Part shown: in pieces, positions 25,679-33,735 of the stretch | Numbering within the stretch: the first letter of the stretch is position 1 | Layout of the letters: each line of letters opens with the position of its first letter | Notes under the pieces: generated by a model | Database searches by the model: none | Told to the model about the DNA's origin: nothing | The model's input: only the letters and a program-made list of their open reading frames with translations | Made by a program: the position numbers and the translations under genes | Source of the DNA: Streptomyces sp. CBMA152 | GTDB lineage: Bacteria; Actinomycetota; Actinomycetes; Streptomycetales; Streptomycetaceae | NCBI RefSeq assembly: GCF_014596475.1 | Contig: NZ_MECJ01000022.1 | Location: forward strand, 62,001-126,000 | DNA: 64,000 bases | Direction of reading: 5' to 3'

Positions 25679-26620
25679 GTGGATGTGACGGCGATTCCCG
25701 GTCCTCTGCAAAGCATGGTCTTCCGCAACAACGACCTGCCGGGTCTCTTCCATCACGCGGACTCTCTCGCGATAGGGCGTCAGCGGGCCGCGGTGAACGT
25801 CACGCGCTGGCAGTTGTGCCTGCTGGTAGCGGGTGCGGCGCTGGCGGCGCTGCCGTGGAAGATGACGCTCGGTGGCGACTTCCGGCTGACGAGCGCGCTC
25901 AGCGCACTGGCGTACGCGGGGGTGCTCGCGGTGAGCTTCCGCGCCGCCCGGGGGCACGCAAAATCGCATTGGCAACTGAATCGTTCGGCGGCCGAGTTCA
26001 TCAAATCCATGTGCTGGCGCTATGCGGTGCACGGGGCTCCGTTCGACTCCAACACACCTTCCCCCGAAGGTCTGTTCACCCTCCGTCTGGAGGAAGGACT
26101 GCGGGAGTTGCGGAAGGTGGGCTGGCAGGACCCGCGCGAAGAGCAGGCGTCCACGCTGGCCGACGCGGATCTCATCACCGCGCCCATGCGGGAGTTACGG
26201 GCGAAGGCCTTCACCGTACGCAAGGAGACGTATGTACGGGACCGCCTGATCGAGCAGCGCAACTGGTACCGGCGCCGCCAGGAGGCGTCCCGGCGGGCCA
26301 CCGCGCTGTGGACCTCCGCGATCACCCTGCTCACGCTTCTCGCGTTGCTCTTCGCGACGCTGCACACGTTCGGGGCTGCTGAGGACGTGAAGCCGGCCGG
26401 GCTGCTCTCGGCCGCTGCCGCCGCATGCCTGGCCTGGAGCGAGATCCGCCGCCATCAGCCGCTGATATCGGCGCACTCACTGGTGGAGCAGGATCTGATG
26501 GAGAAGCATGTGGCCATGGAGAACACGGTCAGCGAGCGGGAGTGGCCGAGGGCGGTGTACGAGATCGAGCGAGTCGTCTCACCCATGCACACCGACTGGC
26601 TTGCCAGGCTCCGCAGTTGA
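25679..26620 (+). CDS. DUF4231/SLATT-like membrane protein
   Basis: 313 residues. Two hydrophobic segments around residues 40-85 (LCLLVAGAALAALPW and a second one), a long charged helical stretch with RLIEQRNWYRRRQEASRRA, then two more hydrophobic segments (ALWTSAITLLTLLALLFATL and LLSAAAAACLAW). This pairing of membrane hairpins with charged helices is the DUF4231 arrangement, a member of the SLATT group of two-membrane-helix effectors. The start is uncertain: GTG at 25679 or 25685, or ATG at 25715. It is divergent from fxsA and converges with a SLOG-like gene; SLATT and SLOG domains are known to associate in conflict systems. Confidence 0.75.
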   Translation: MDVTAIPGPLQSMVFRNNDLPGLFHHADSLAIGRQRAAVNVTRWQLCLLVAGAALAALPWKMTLGGDFRLTSALSALAYAGVLAVSFRAARGHAKSHWQLNRSAAEFIKSMCWRYAVHGAPFDSNTPSPEGLFTLRLEEGLRELRKVGWQDPREEQASTLADADLITAPMRELRAKAFTVRKETYVRDRLIEQRNWYRRRQEASRRATALWTSAITLLTLLALLFATLHTFGAAEDVKPAGLLSAAAAACLAWSEIRRHQPLISAHSLVEQDLMEKHVAMENTVSEREWPRAVYEIERVVSPMHTDWLARLRS

Positions 26621-26639
26621 TCGACCGTAAGACCTACGT

Positions 26640-26669
26640 CACCCGTCTGACGAACCGTCAGGGGCGGGT
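26640..26669. terminator. Hairpin at the DUF4231/SLOG convergence
   Basis: CTGACG-AAC-CGTCAG (26647-26661) is a perfect dyad, flanked by ACCCG and CGGGT that extend it. It spans the 37-bp gap between converging stop codons and the first bases of the SLOG 3' end. Confidence 0.45.
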
Positions 26670-27137
26670 GAGCCCGTCGCGCCACACCACCGTGACCGTC
26701 CTGCCCAGGCTGCGGGCGTACGCGACGATGTCGCCCGTGCCGCCGAGCCCCCGCGCGGGCCGCCCGTCCCACACCGCCACCAGACGGTCGCAGTTGTCCG
26801 CGATATAGGCGCCCGCCGCGTAGTAGGCCTCGTCGGTGGAGTGCGGGAAGTCCATCCGGATCTCCTGGGTGGCCTGCCGCTTGAGGCCCTGGTAGCGGGC
26901 GAGTTCGACGGCGTCGGTGAAGCCCGTCTCGTAGTCGCCGCTGGGAATGACCACGGTCAGGGACGCGCCGCATTCCAGGGCGACGGCCGCGAAGAGCTGG
27001 TCGGCGCCGGCGGCGAGGCTGGACAGCACCTCCAGTGAACCCTCGTGGCCGCACAGCAGACTGCGCAGACAGCCGCGGATCTCCTCTAACGCCTCGGAGG
27101 GAATGTCTCGGTGACCGGTCACTCCGATGCGTTTCAC
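26658..27137 (-). CDS. SLOG/DprA-like nucleotide-binding domain protein
   Basis: 159 residues of a Rossmann-like fold. The start IGVTGHRDIPSEA, the loop VLSSLAAGADQLFAAVALECGASLTVVIP and DRLVAVWDGRPARGLGGTGDIVAYAR are typical of SLOG/TerC-adjacent and lysine decarboxylase-like domains that bind nucleotide-derived ligands. Start GTG 27137 has a GGGGTGA site; upstream ATGs lack one. It faces the DUF4231 gene tail to tail. In SLATT-SLOG systems such a protein could sense or make a nucleotide signal. The function here is inferred. Confidence 0.75.
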   Translation of the reverse strand: MKRIGVTGHRDIPSEALEEIRGCLRSLLCGHEGSLEVLSSLAAGADQLFAAVALECGASLTVVIPSGDYETGFTDAVELARYQGLKRQATQEIRMDFPHSTDEAYYAAGAYIADNCDRLVAVWDGRPARGLGGTGDIVAYARSLGRTVTVVWRDGLTRP

Positions 27138-27237
27138 TGGCTCACCCCGTGTGTCCGCTCGCCTCTCCGCCGTGAACATCCTCCCAAAAAGGCGCAACGC
27201 GTCCAGTCGTACGCACCCGACCCCGGCCAGCTGGGAC

Positions 27238-27268
27238 GAGCCCCCGCCCGGTGCTCGGGCGGGGGCTC
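27238..27268. terminator. Strong GC hairpin terminator
   Basis: GAGCCCCCGCCCG, a 5-nt loop and CGGGCGGGGGCTC form a perfect 13-bp stem. It lies downstream of the serine protease gene on the minus strand. Confidence 0.75.
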
Positions 27269-27300
27269 GCCGCCGCTTTACGCAGCCAGGTGATCAGCCG

Positions 27301-28206
27301 TCAGAAGAGGCTGACGCCATAGGCGTTCATGGCCGCGACCACGGGCTGGAAGAAGGTCGTGCCGCCCGACGAGCAGTTGCCGCTGCCGCCGGAGGTGAGA
27401 CCGAGGGCCGTGGAACCGGAGTAGAGCGGACCGCCGGAGTCGCCGGGCTCGGCGCAGACGGTGGTCTGGATCAGGCCGCGCACGATGTCGCCGTTGCCGT
27501 AGTTGACGGTGGCGTTGAGCGCGGTGACCCGGCCGCTGTGGATGCCGGTGGTGGAGCCGCGCCGGGTGACGCTCTGGCCGACCGTGGGATTGGCCGCACG
27601 GGTGATGGGCTGGCTGCCCACCGCGCTCGGGTGGGAGAGCGCGGTGTTGGTGTACTGCACCAGACCGTAGTCGTGGCCCGGGAAGGTGGTGCCGACCGTG
27701 GGGCCGATGCTCGTCGAGTGCGAGGAGCTGGTGTAGTAGTTCGGGTAGCCCTGGGTGCAGTGACCGGCCGTCAGGAAGTAATAGGTGCTGCCCTTCCTGA
27801 CGTTGAAGCCCAGCGAGCAGCGCCAGCTCGTCGTGTAGATGGCGTCTCCGCCGGAGAGCAGCTTGCTGATCTTCCCGTTGGTCCGCTCGACGCGTATCGC
27901 GGACGCGTTGGATCCGGCCTGCTGCTTGATCTTGGCTATGTCGGCCTGGGTGACGCCGGGGTCGGCGGTCACGATCAGCGTGTGGGTGGCGGGGTCGACG
28001 TGCCAGGCGGTGCCCGCGACATCGGCTCCGAGCACGGCGTCGCTGACGGCGGAGAGCTGGGTGGCGCTGAACGCTTGGGCCGGACTGGCGCTGGCGGTGG
28101 GGACCGCGAGAGCAGCGGCGGCGACGAGCCCGGTGGTGATGGCGGCTGCCTTGGTGCGTCTCGCGAAAGAGCCGTGACGCCGGGGGATGGTGCGCTTGAT
28201 CCTCAC
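27301..28206 (-). CDS. Secreted streptogrisin-type S1 serine protease (chymotrypsin fold)
   Basis: 301 residues. Signal peptide (RRTKAAAITTGLVAAAALAVP then ASA), a propeptide of ~75 residues (ADIAKIKQQAG segment, alpha-lytic pro-type), then the mature protease. Mature domain has GHC with the catalytic His (FLTAGHCTQG), HDYGLVQYTN with the Asp, and CAEPGDSGGPLYSG with the Ser. Cysteines pair as in streptogrisins A/B/D. GGAGGAAC six bases upstream supports the GTG start. It is secreted and probably autoprocessed. A terminator follows, so it is likely monocistronic. Confidence 0.95.
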   Translation of the reverse strand: MRIKRTIPRRHGSFARRTKAAAITTGLVAAAALAVPTASASPAQAFSATQLSAVSDAVLGADVAGTAWHVDPATHTLIVTADPGVTQADIAKIKQQAGSNASAIRVERTNGKISKLLSGGDAIYTTSWRCSLGFNVRKGSTYYFLTAGHCTQGYPNYYTSSSHSTSIGPTVGTTFPGHDYGLVQYTNTALSHPSAVGSQPITRAANPTVGQSVTRRGSTTGIHSGRVTALNATVNYGNGDIVRGLIQTTVCAEPGDSGGPLYSGSTALGLTSGGSGNCSSGGTTFFQPVVAAMNAYGVSLF

Positions 28207-28339
28207 TTCTGTTCCTCCCGAGGGAAGTCGAGGGGCCCGGTTTGGGTGGGGGGACCCCGTGAGGCGCGGCCAAGGGCCGACGGCAGCACAATGAAGCGCC
28301 GCCGTGCTCCTGACAAGCGCTGGGAGGGAGTATTCGGTG

Positions 28340-28377
28340 GCCCGGCCGTCGGGCGCAAGGGCGCCTTTCGGCCGGGC
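28340..28377. terminator. Stem-loop terminator of the monooxygenase operon
   Basis: GCCCGGCCG at 28340 pairs with CGGCCGGGC at 28369-28377, with a nested GGCGC/GCGCC stem in the loop. It lies 26 bp downstream of the last gene of the minus-strand operon, in the gap to the protease gene. Confidence 0.6.
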
Positions 28378-28402
28378 AGTTGGGGTTTCGGCGAGGCGCG
28401 GG

Positions 28403-29191
28403 TCAGCCGGTGAGCACGGTCCGCTCCCCCGCCGGGACGGCGATGTCCAGCGTGTTGCCCGGGGGCGGGAAGGGGCAGATGAAGTGGTCGGCGAACGCGC
28501 ACGGGGGCAGCAGTGCGCGGTTGAGGTCGACCGTCACGCTGCCGTCCACCTCGGGTGCGCCGGGGCGCAGAAAACGGAACCGGTAGCTCGAATCCCCGCT
28601 GGTCGCATCGGCGAAGACCGCCCAGAGCCCGCCGTCGCCCTCGACCGCCACCTGAAGGGTGTGGTTTCGGCCCTCCAGCGTGAAGGCGATCTCGCCGCCG
28701 AGCCCGAGCCCGCGCTCCACCCCGTCGGCGTTCGCCACATTGACGGTCCGCGCCTCGTCGTACGGGCGGAAGGTGCCGGGCACCGCCCAGCGTGCGTCGT
28801 ACGGCGTCGCCTCGATGCCCTTGAACGCGCGTCGGCGCTCGGCCTCGGGGTCCCAGATCCGCACCGCCCACAGCCCCTCGCGGCGCAGCACCACCAGCCG
28901 CCTCGCGCCCTGGGCCAGCCGCGACTGTCCGATCGGGGCGTGGTCGGCGGTGAGCCGGACCTCGCCGGTGAACTCCTCGCCGTCCAGGCTGATCCCGTCC
29001 TCGGCGCCCGCCGAGAGCACCACTTCGTCGCCCTCTTCGCGCCAGCGCCCCGGCACGGCCGGAATTCGACCCTCCACTGCGTCGGCGAGCCAGTGGGTGC
29101 CGGTCAGCGCGAGGGGGCCGTAGGGCGAAGAAACGGTCGCGATGCGCCGTTCGTGCCAGCGGTCCCACTCCTGTGCCGCGTCCGTGCTCAT
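28403..29191 (-). CDS. DUF1684 domain protein
   Basis: 262 residues. Sequence features are those of DUF1684: WHERRIATVSSPYGPLALTGTHWL at the start, YDARWAVPGTFRPYDEARTVNVANADG in the middle, and the conserved end LLPPCAFADHFICPFPPPGNTLDIAVPAGE. Cys and His in that last motif may bind a metal; this is inference. The function is unknown. It overlaps the preceding monooxygenase by ATGA (29188-29191), so it is translationally coupled and belongs to the operon. Confidence 0.85.
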   Translation of the reverse strand: MSTDAAQEWDRWHERRIATVSSPYGPLALTGTHWLADAVEGRIPAVPGRWREEGDEVVLSAGAEDGISLDGEEFTGEVRLTADHAPIGQSRLAQGARRLVVLRREGLWAVRIWDPEAERRRAFKGIEATPYDARWAVPGTFRPYDEARTVNVANADGVERGLGLGGEIAFTLEGRNHTLQVAVEGDGGLWAVFADATSGDSSYRFRFLRPGAPEVDGSVTVDLNRALLPPCAFADHFICPFPPPGNTLDIAVPAGERTVLTG

Positions 29192-30489
29192 GCTGGTCCA
29201 TCCTTCCGTACGGGGGTGCGCAGCCCCAGATGCGAGCGCAGTGTCGGGCCGGAGTATTCCGAACGGAACACGCCACGCTCCTGAAGCAGCGGCACCACGT
29301 CGTCCACGAAGTCGTCGAGCCCGCCCGGGGTGAGCTGCGGGATGAGGATGAACCCGTCGGCGGCGTCGGTCCGTACGAACTCGTCCAGCTGGGCGGCGAC
29401 CGAACCGGGTGTGCCGATGAACGACTGGCGGGCGGTGGTCTCGATGACCGTCTGCCGGATGGAGAGACCCTTCGCCTCCGACAGCGCCCGCCATTTGGCC
29501 GCGACCGCGAAGGGGTCACCGACCTTCACCCGCCCCTGCACCAGCGTCGACGCGGGATCCGGGTCGATGTCCGGGAGCGGCCCGTCCGGGTCGTACGCGG
29601 AGAGGTCGCGGCCCCAGATCTGCTCCAGGGTGACGATCGCGTTCTGCGGGGAGACCTGACGGCGGCGGATGTCGGCGGCCTTCTCCTGCGCCTCGGCGTC
29701 GCTGTCGCCGAGCACGAAGGTGACCCCCGGCATGATCTTCAGGTCCTCGGGCTGTCTGCCGTACCGGGCGAGCCGGCTCTTCACATCGGCGTAGAACGCC
29801 CGCCCGGCCTCCAGGCTGCCGTGCCGGGTGAAGACGACATCGGCGGCGGACGCGGCGAACTCGCGGCCCTCGCCGGAGTCCCCGGCCTGGATGACGACCG
29901 GATGACCCTGCGGGGAGCGCGGCAGCGTGAACTCCCCCGATATGGCGAAGTGTTGGCCCTGGTGAGAGAAGGGACGGGGAGTTCCCTCAGCCGTCCAGGA
30001 ATCCCACAGTTCACGTGCGGTGGCGACGAACTCGGCCGCCCGGGTGTACCGGTCGGCCCGGTCCAGATAGCCGCCGCGCCTGAAGTTCTCGCCGGTGAAC
30101 GCGTCGAACGAGGTGACCACGTTCCAGGCCGCGCGGCCGCCGCTGAGATGATCCAGCGAGGCGAGCCGACGGGCGAGTTCGTACGGCTCGTTGAACGTGG
30201 CGTTGACCGTGGCGGCCAGACCCAGGTGCTCGGTCACGGCCGCGAGGGCGTTCAGGACCGTGATGGACTCCGGGCGGCCCACCACGTCCAGGTCGTGGAT
30301 GCGCCCCTTGTGCTCGCGCAGCCGCAGCCCCTCGGCGAGGAAGAAGAAGTCGAACCGGCCGCGCTCGGCGGTGCGGGCCAGATGCTCGAAGGAGGCGAAG
30401 TCGATCTGGCTGCCCGAGCGCGGGTCGGTCCAGACGGTGGTGTTGTTGACGCCCGGGAAGTGGGCGGCGAGATGCATCTGCCTGGTCAT
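29188..30489 (-). CDS. NtaA/DmoA-type FMN-dependent monooxygenase
   Basis: 433 residues of the bacterial luciferase-like fold. Motifs include FFLAEGLRLREHKG, the flavin-contact region GGRAAWNVVTS, VVIQAGDSGEGREFAA and a C-terminal GFILIPQLTPGGLDDFVDDVVPLL. These match the NtaA/SnaA/DszA subgroup, two-component monooxygenases that oxidise sulfur- or amine-containing small molecules using FMNH2 from a separate reductase. It overlaps the genes on both sides by ATGA, in an operon with another LLM-class enzyme. Substrate unknown; the reductase is not in the operon. Confidence 0.88.
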   Translation of the reverse strand: MTRQMHLAAHFPGVNNTTVWTDPRSGSQIDFASFEHLARTAERGRFDFFFLAEGLRLREHKGRIHDLDVVGRPESITVLNALAAVTEHLGLAATVNATFNEPYELARRLASLDHLSGGRAAWNVVTSFDAFTGENFRRGGYLDRADRYTRAAEFVATARELWDSWTAEGTPRPFSHQGQHFAISGEFTLPRSPQGHPVVIQAGDSGEGREFAASAADVVFTRHGSLEAGRAFYADVKSRLARYGRQPEDLKIMPGVTFVLGDSDAEAQEKAADIRRRQVSPQNAIVTLEQIWGRDLSAYDPDGPLPDIDPDPASTLVQGRVKVGDPFAVAAKWRALSEAKGLSIRQTVIETTARQSFIGTPGSVAAQLDEFVRTDAADGFILIPQLTPGGLDDFVDDVVPLLQERGVFRSEYSGPTLRSHLGLRTPVRKDGPA

Positions 30490-31502
30490 GACGCCCTCCC
30501 GGCCTGCGCGTACTGGTTGACGGCCCGGGACAGGCCCAGGTGTTCGCGGAGTGTGGCGCCGGGATAGAAGCGGCGCAGTAAGCCACGGTGCTGGAGCACG
30601 GGCACCGTCCCGTCGACGACGAGCGCGAGATCGCGTCCGGGGTCGGCCGGGCGCAGATGGAAACCGTCGGCGGCGCCCTGCTGACACCAGTCGCCGATCA
30701 GCCCGGCGAGGCCGACCGCGTCGGCCGTGGTGTGCAGTTCGACCGGGATCGAGACGAGCACCCGCAGGCGTCCGGGGTCGCGGCCATGGGCCCGCACCCG
30801 GTCGCGCAGTTCCTCGCGGGCCTCGCGCGCGGTGGTGGGGTCCTCGGCCCGTACGAGGGCGATGTCGGCGTGCCGGACGGCGGCGGCGCGGGCCTCCGGA
30901 TCGGTCGCGTCGATCACGGTGACGGGGTGGCCCTGCGGTGGCCGGGGCACGATGGCGGGGCCGCGCACCGAGAACGTACGGCCCTCGAAGTCGACGTAGT
31001 GCAGCTTGTCGCGGTCGATGAAGCGGCCGGTCGGCTCGTCACGGATCTCGGCACCGTCCTCCCAGCTGTCCCACAACTTGGCTGCCACATCGGCCACTTC
31101 ACGCGCCTCGTGCCACAGCTCGGCGATGGGAGCGGCTGATCGACGACCGAAGAGCCGGGCCTCGGCCTCGGTGGTCGACACCTGCGGGCTCCAGCCCGCC
31201 CGGCCCCGGCTCACCCAGTCGAGGGTGGCCACGGCCGAGGAGACATGGAACGGCTCGGTGTGGGTGGTGGTCACGGTGGGGACGAGCCCGATCCGCCCGG
31301 TGGCGGGCGCGACCCTCGCCAGCACGGCGAGCGCGTCCGGGCCCGGCCGGGCGAAGGAGTCCCCGAGGGTGACGAAGTCGAGCCGGCCGCGCTCGGCGAG
31401 CCGGGCGAGGCGGACGTAGTGCGGGGCGTCGTAGTGCGGTGGGCCGCCGAGGTCGACGGCGAGATGGAGCGGCCGGGTGGCCGACCTGTCGGAGGCACTC
31501 AT
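30486..31502 (-). CDS. LLM-class flavin-dependent oxidoreductase
   Basis: 338 residues with luciferase-like monooxygenase features: LARLAERGRLDFVTLGDSFARP, IGLVPTVTTTHTEPFHVSSAVATLDWVSRGRAGW, and VDGTVPVLQHRGLLR at the end. It is shorter than the neighbouring NtaA type enzyme and belongs to a different subgroup. ATGA overlaps the next gene (30486-30489). Flavin is probably supplied by a reductase elsewhere. It likely acts on the same or a related substrate as its partner; sulfur compounds are a guess. Confidence 0.87.
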   Translation of the reverse strand: MSASDRSATRPLHLAVDLGGPPHYDAPHYVRLARLAERGRLDFVTLGDSFARPGPDALAVLARVAPATGRIGLVPTVTTTHTEPFHVSSAVATLDWVSRGRAGWSPQVSTTEAEARLFGRRSAAPIAELWHEAREVADVAAKLWDSWEDGAEIRDEPTGRFIDRDKLHYVDFEGRTFSVRGPAIVPRPPQGHPVTVIDATDPEARAAAVRHADIALVRAEDPTTAREAREELRDRVRAHGRDPGRLRVLVSIPVELHTTADAVGLAGLIGDWCQQGAADGFHLRPADPGRDLALVVDGTVPVLQHRGLLRRFYPGATLREHLGLSRAVNQYAQAGRAS

Positions 31503-31549
31503 GGGGTGGTTCCTTTCGGACGGGGTACGGAGTGGGCGGCGCCGGGTCG

Positions 31550-33361
31550 TCAGGCGCTGAGGCGGTGGCATGCGAGGTCGCGCAGGAATCCCAGCGCGGC
31601 GCGGGCGGTCGCGTCGTTCTGGCGGAACGCGGGGCCGCCGGTGCGGGGCCGGGTGAAGGCTCCGGGCGCCCGCGCGGTGGTGTGCGGGCCGAGCGCGAAC
31701 AGGCGTGGGTACGGGCGGGCCTCGCGGTCCAGGACGCGCCCGTCGGCGGGGTCCACGGTGAGCAGCCCCGCCCCGGTCGCGCCCGCCCCGTCCCGGTACA
31801 GCGCACGCAGCAGCGGGCTGCGGGTGCGGTCGAGCGACGGCTCGGGCAACCGTGCCTCGACCAGGGCGCGTGCCTCGATCCACTCCCCCGGCACACTGGC
31901 ACTGCCCGCCCGGAAGACCCCCGCGTCCTCGTCGCTCTCGACGGTGACGCCCGCGCCGAGGAAGCGCACGATCCCGGCGTCGGACAGCGCGAGCAGTTGC
32001 CGCAGCCGGGGGCCGGGCGGGCCGGAGGCGAGATAGCTGAAGAACCCGTGCCACCAGCGGCCCACATCACCGAGCCGGGGCAACTGCCCGTATACGGAAA
32101 GCAGCCCCAGGAACACCGCCAAGTCGACGCTGTTGGCATCGTCATGACGTCTCGTCAGATCCTGGGAGACATATCCCCGCAGGCCCTCCTGGAGTGCTTC
32201 GTACGACGGGAAGCGCACCCCGTCCAGAGGGTGGTCCAGGGCCTCCAGGTCGAGGCGGTCGGCCGGGTCGGGGACGGCCGCGGCGACCAGCGCATGCAGC
32301 TCGGGGCTGCCGGGGTCTGCGGCCGCGTACTTCTCCTCGAAGTCCGGCCAGTCGACAGCCGTGCGCTCGGGATGGGCGGTGAAGAGCCGGTGGTAGTGGG
32401 CGAAGCCGAGCTCCTTGTCGATGAGCGGCCACACGTCCCGGCGGAAGTCGGGGCGGCTCGGCCGACTCAGCAGTTCGTCGACCGCCTCCGGTCCGAAGAA
32501 GCGTGGCAGCGGCGGCCGTTCGCCCTGCCAGGCATATCCGATCTTGGAGTGGTACGGGACACCGCGCCGCGACCCGACGTACAGCACCGGCTCCCGGCCC
32601 GACGGGAGGTAGCTCCCGTCCTCCGCGTACCGCCCGCCGCGCCCCTCGGTCAGGAGCACCATCAGGTCGACGAAGGCGAGCCCGAAGCCGCGCACGATCA
32701 CCGGCTCACCGGGGCGCAGGGCCGACAGATCCGAGTCGGCGGTGAAGTCGGGCGGCAGATGGACGAGGTCGTGGCGGGCCGCGAAGGCCGCCAACTCCCG
32801 CTGCTCGTCGTCGAGTTCGGCGTCCAGGTGGCCGATGGTGAGCACCACGAGATCGGCGGCCAGCGGTTCTGCGCGACCCTCCAGACGGACATGCTGACGA
32901 CCCTCGCGCGGTCCGCCGATCCGCAGCGCGCGCGTGCGGTGCTCGTGCACGGTGACGGTCGGCCCGAGCGCGGCCACCGCCTCCTCGTACACCCAGCGCA
33001 GATACGCGCCCTGCGCCCGCCGACTGGGGAAGGTCTGTCCGTCGATCCCGGCCCATTCGGCGAGGGTGGGTCCGGGGCGGACCGGGCCCTCCTGCTGGAC
33101 GGTGTCGTCGGTGAACATGGTGACGTCCTCGGCCATGGAGTTCATCCACAGCAGCGGCGACTGCTCGGCGCGCCAGATCCGGCCGCCGCCCGGCGGATAC
33201 GGGTCGACGAGGTGGACGTCCAGCGGCTGATCCCCGTACAGCTCAGGGAGGTTGGCGGCCAGCCGCTCCAGGAATCCGGTCCCCCGCGGACCGGCTCCGA
33301 CGACGACTAGGGACGGCTGGTGAAGCGAGGGCGTGGGGAGTTTCGAACGGGCAAGGGACAT
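31550..33361 (-). CDS. FAD/NAD(P)-binding protein of the monooxygenase operon
   Basis: 603 residues. The N-terminus LVVVGAGPRGTGFLERLAA is a dinucleotide-binding GxGxxG loop, and DVHLVDPYPPGGGRIW fits the NAD(P)-binding_9 family. EPVIVRGFGLAFVDLMVLL begins a second nucleotide-binding half, and LFALGPHTTARAPGAFTRP near the C-terminus is typical of the family. It is the first gene of the four-gene minus-strand operon; a 47-bp gap separates it from the next. A candidate promoter lies at 33450-33480. The chemistry could be N-hydroxylation-like or a flavin supply role; not resolved. Confidence 0.85.
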   Translation of the reverse strand: MSLARSKLPTPSLHQPSLVVVGAGPRGTGFLERLAANLPELYGDQPLDVHLVDPYPPGGGRIWRAEQSPLLWMNSMAEDVTMFTDDTVQQEGPVRPGPTLAEWAGIDGQTFPSRRAQGAYLRWVYEEAVAALGPTVTVHEHRTRALRIGGPREGRQHVRLEGRAEPLAADLVVLTIGHLDAELDDEQRELAAFAARHDLVHLPPDFTADSDLSALRPGEPVIVRGFGLAFVDLMVLLTEGRGGRYAEDGSYLPSGREPVLYVGSRRGVPYHSKIGYAWQGERPPLPRFFGPEAVDELLSRPSRPDFRRDVWPLIDKELGFAHYHRLFTAHPERTAVDWPDFEEKYAAADPGSPELHALVAAAVPDPADRLDLEALDHPLDGVRFPSYEALQEGLRGYVSQDLTRRHDDANSVDLAVFLGLLSVYGQLPRLGDVGRWWHGFFSYLASGPPGPRLRQLLALSDAGIVRFLGAGVTVESDEDAGVFRAGSASVPGEWIEARALVEARLPEPSLDRTRSPLLRALYRDGAGATGAGLLTVDPADGRVLDREARPYPRLFALGPHTTARAPGAFTRPRTGGPAFRQNDATARAALGFLRDLACHRLSA

Positions 33362-33449
33362 ACGAAGGCTCCGTGGATGCAGAGATCGAACACGGTGATG
33401 CCTTCACGGAACACGGCGCGGACCAGCCCCTCAGCACGGTCCGTTGCCG

Positions 33450-33480
33450 AGGCTAGGCGGTGCGTACGGCCCGTTGTCAA
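33450..33480 (-). promoter_or_regulatory. Candidate promoter of the monooxygenase operon
   Basis: On the minus strand TTGACA (33475-33480) and TAGCCT (33450-33455) are 19 bp apart, slightly long. It lies ~90 bp upstream of the FAD protein ATG. The TTGTCAAG around the -35 is nearly palindromic and could serve the divergent leader as well. Confidence 0.45.
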
Positions 33481-33551
33481 GCCTGTCCAGACTGTGAGCC
33501 GTACGTCTCAGGTCGGTTGACGCGGATACGGATGCCTGTTCCACTTGGGCC

Positions 33552-33623
33552 ATGCATCCGCAGCAGTGGCTGGTCACGCGCTCCCACATCGACTTCGGTC
33601 GAGTGTGGTCCTGTTCCTGTTGA
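33552..33623 (+). CDS. Cysteine-ending putative leader peptide (orphan orientation)
   Basis: A 23-residue ORF starts MHPQQWLVTRSHIDF and ends WSCSC then TGA. The TRxHIDxGR core and terminal Cys residues match the small leader peptides that precede sulfur-assimilation and alkanesulfonate genes in actinobacteria, where they act as Cys-dependent attenuators. Here it lies on the plus strand while the flavin monooxygenase operon runs on the minus strand, and the next plus-strand gene is 1.7 kb away, behind an oppositely oriented gene. Ribosome site is weak. So its usual regulatory target is missing. Confidence 0.65.
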   Translation: MHPQQWLVTRSHIDFGRVWSCSC

Positions 33624-33735
33624 GCCGACCCCCTGCACGGCCCCGCGTTCTTTTTTCTCCTTCCGCGCCTTCACACACCTGACACCGCGCACCCCTCCCC
33701 TCGCACCACCGCGCAAGCGGCATGACGGAGCGTCA

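Noticed and set aside
33243..33437. Cys-containing minus-strand ORF as a leader for the monooxygenase operon
   Set aside because: It overlaps the start of the FAD protein gene in another frame and lacks the HIDxGR core.
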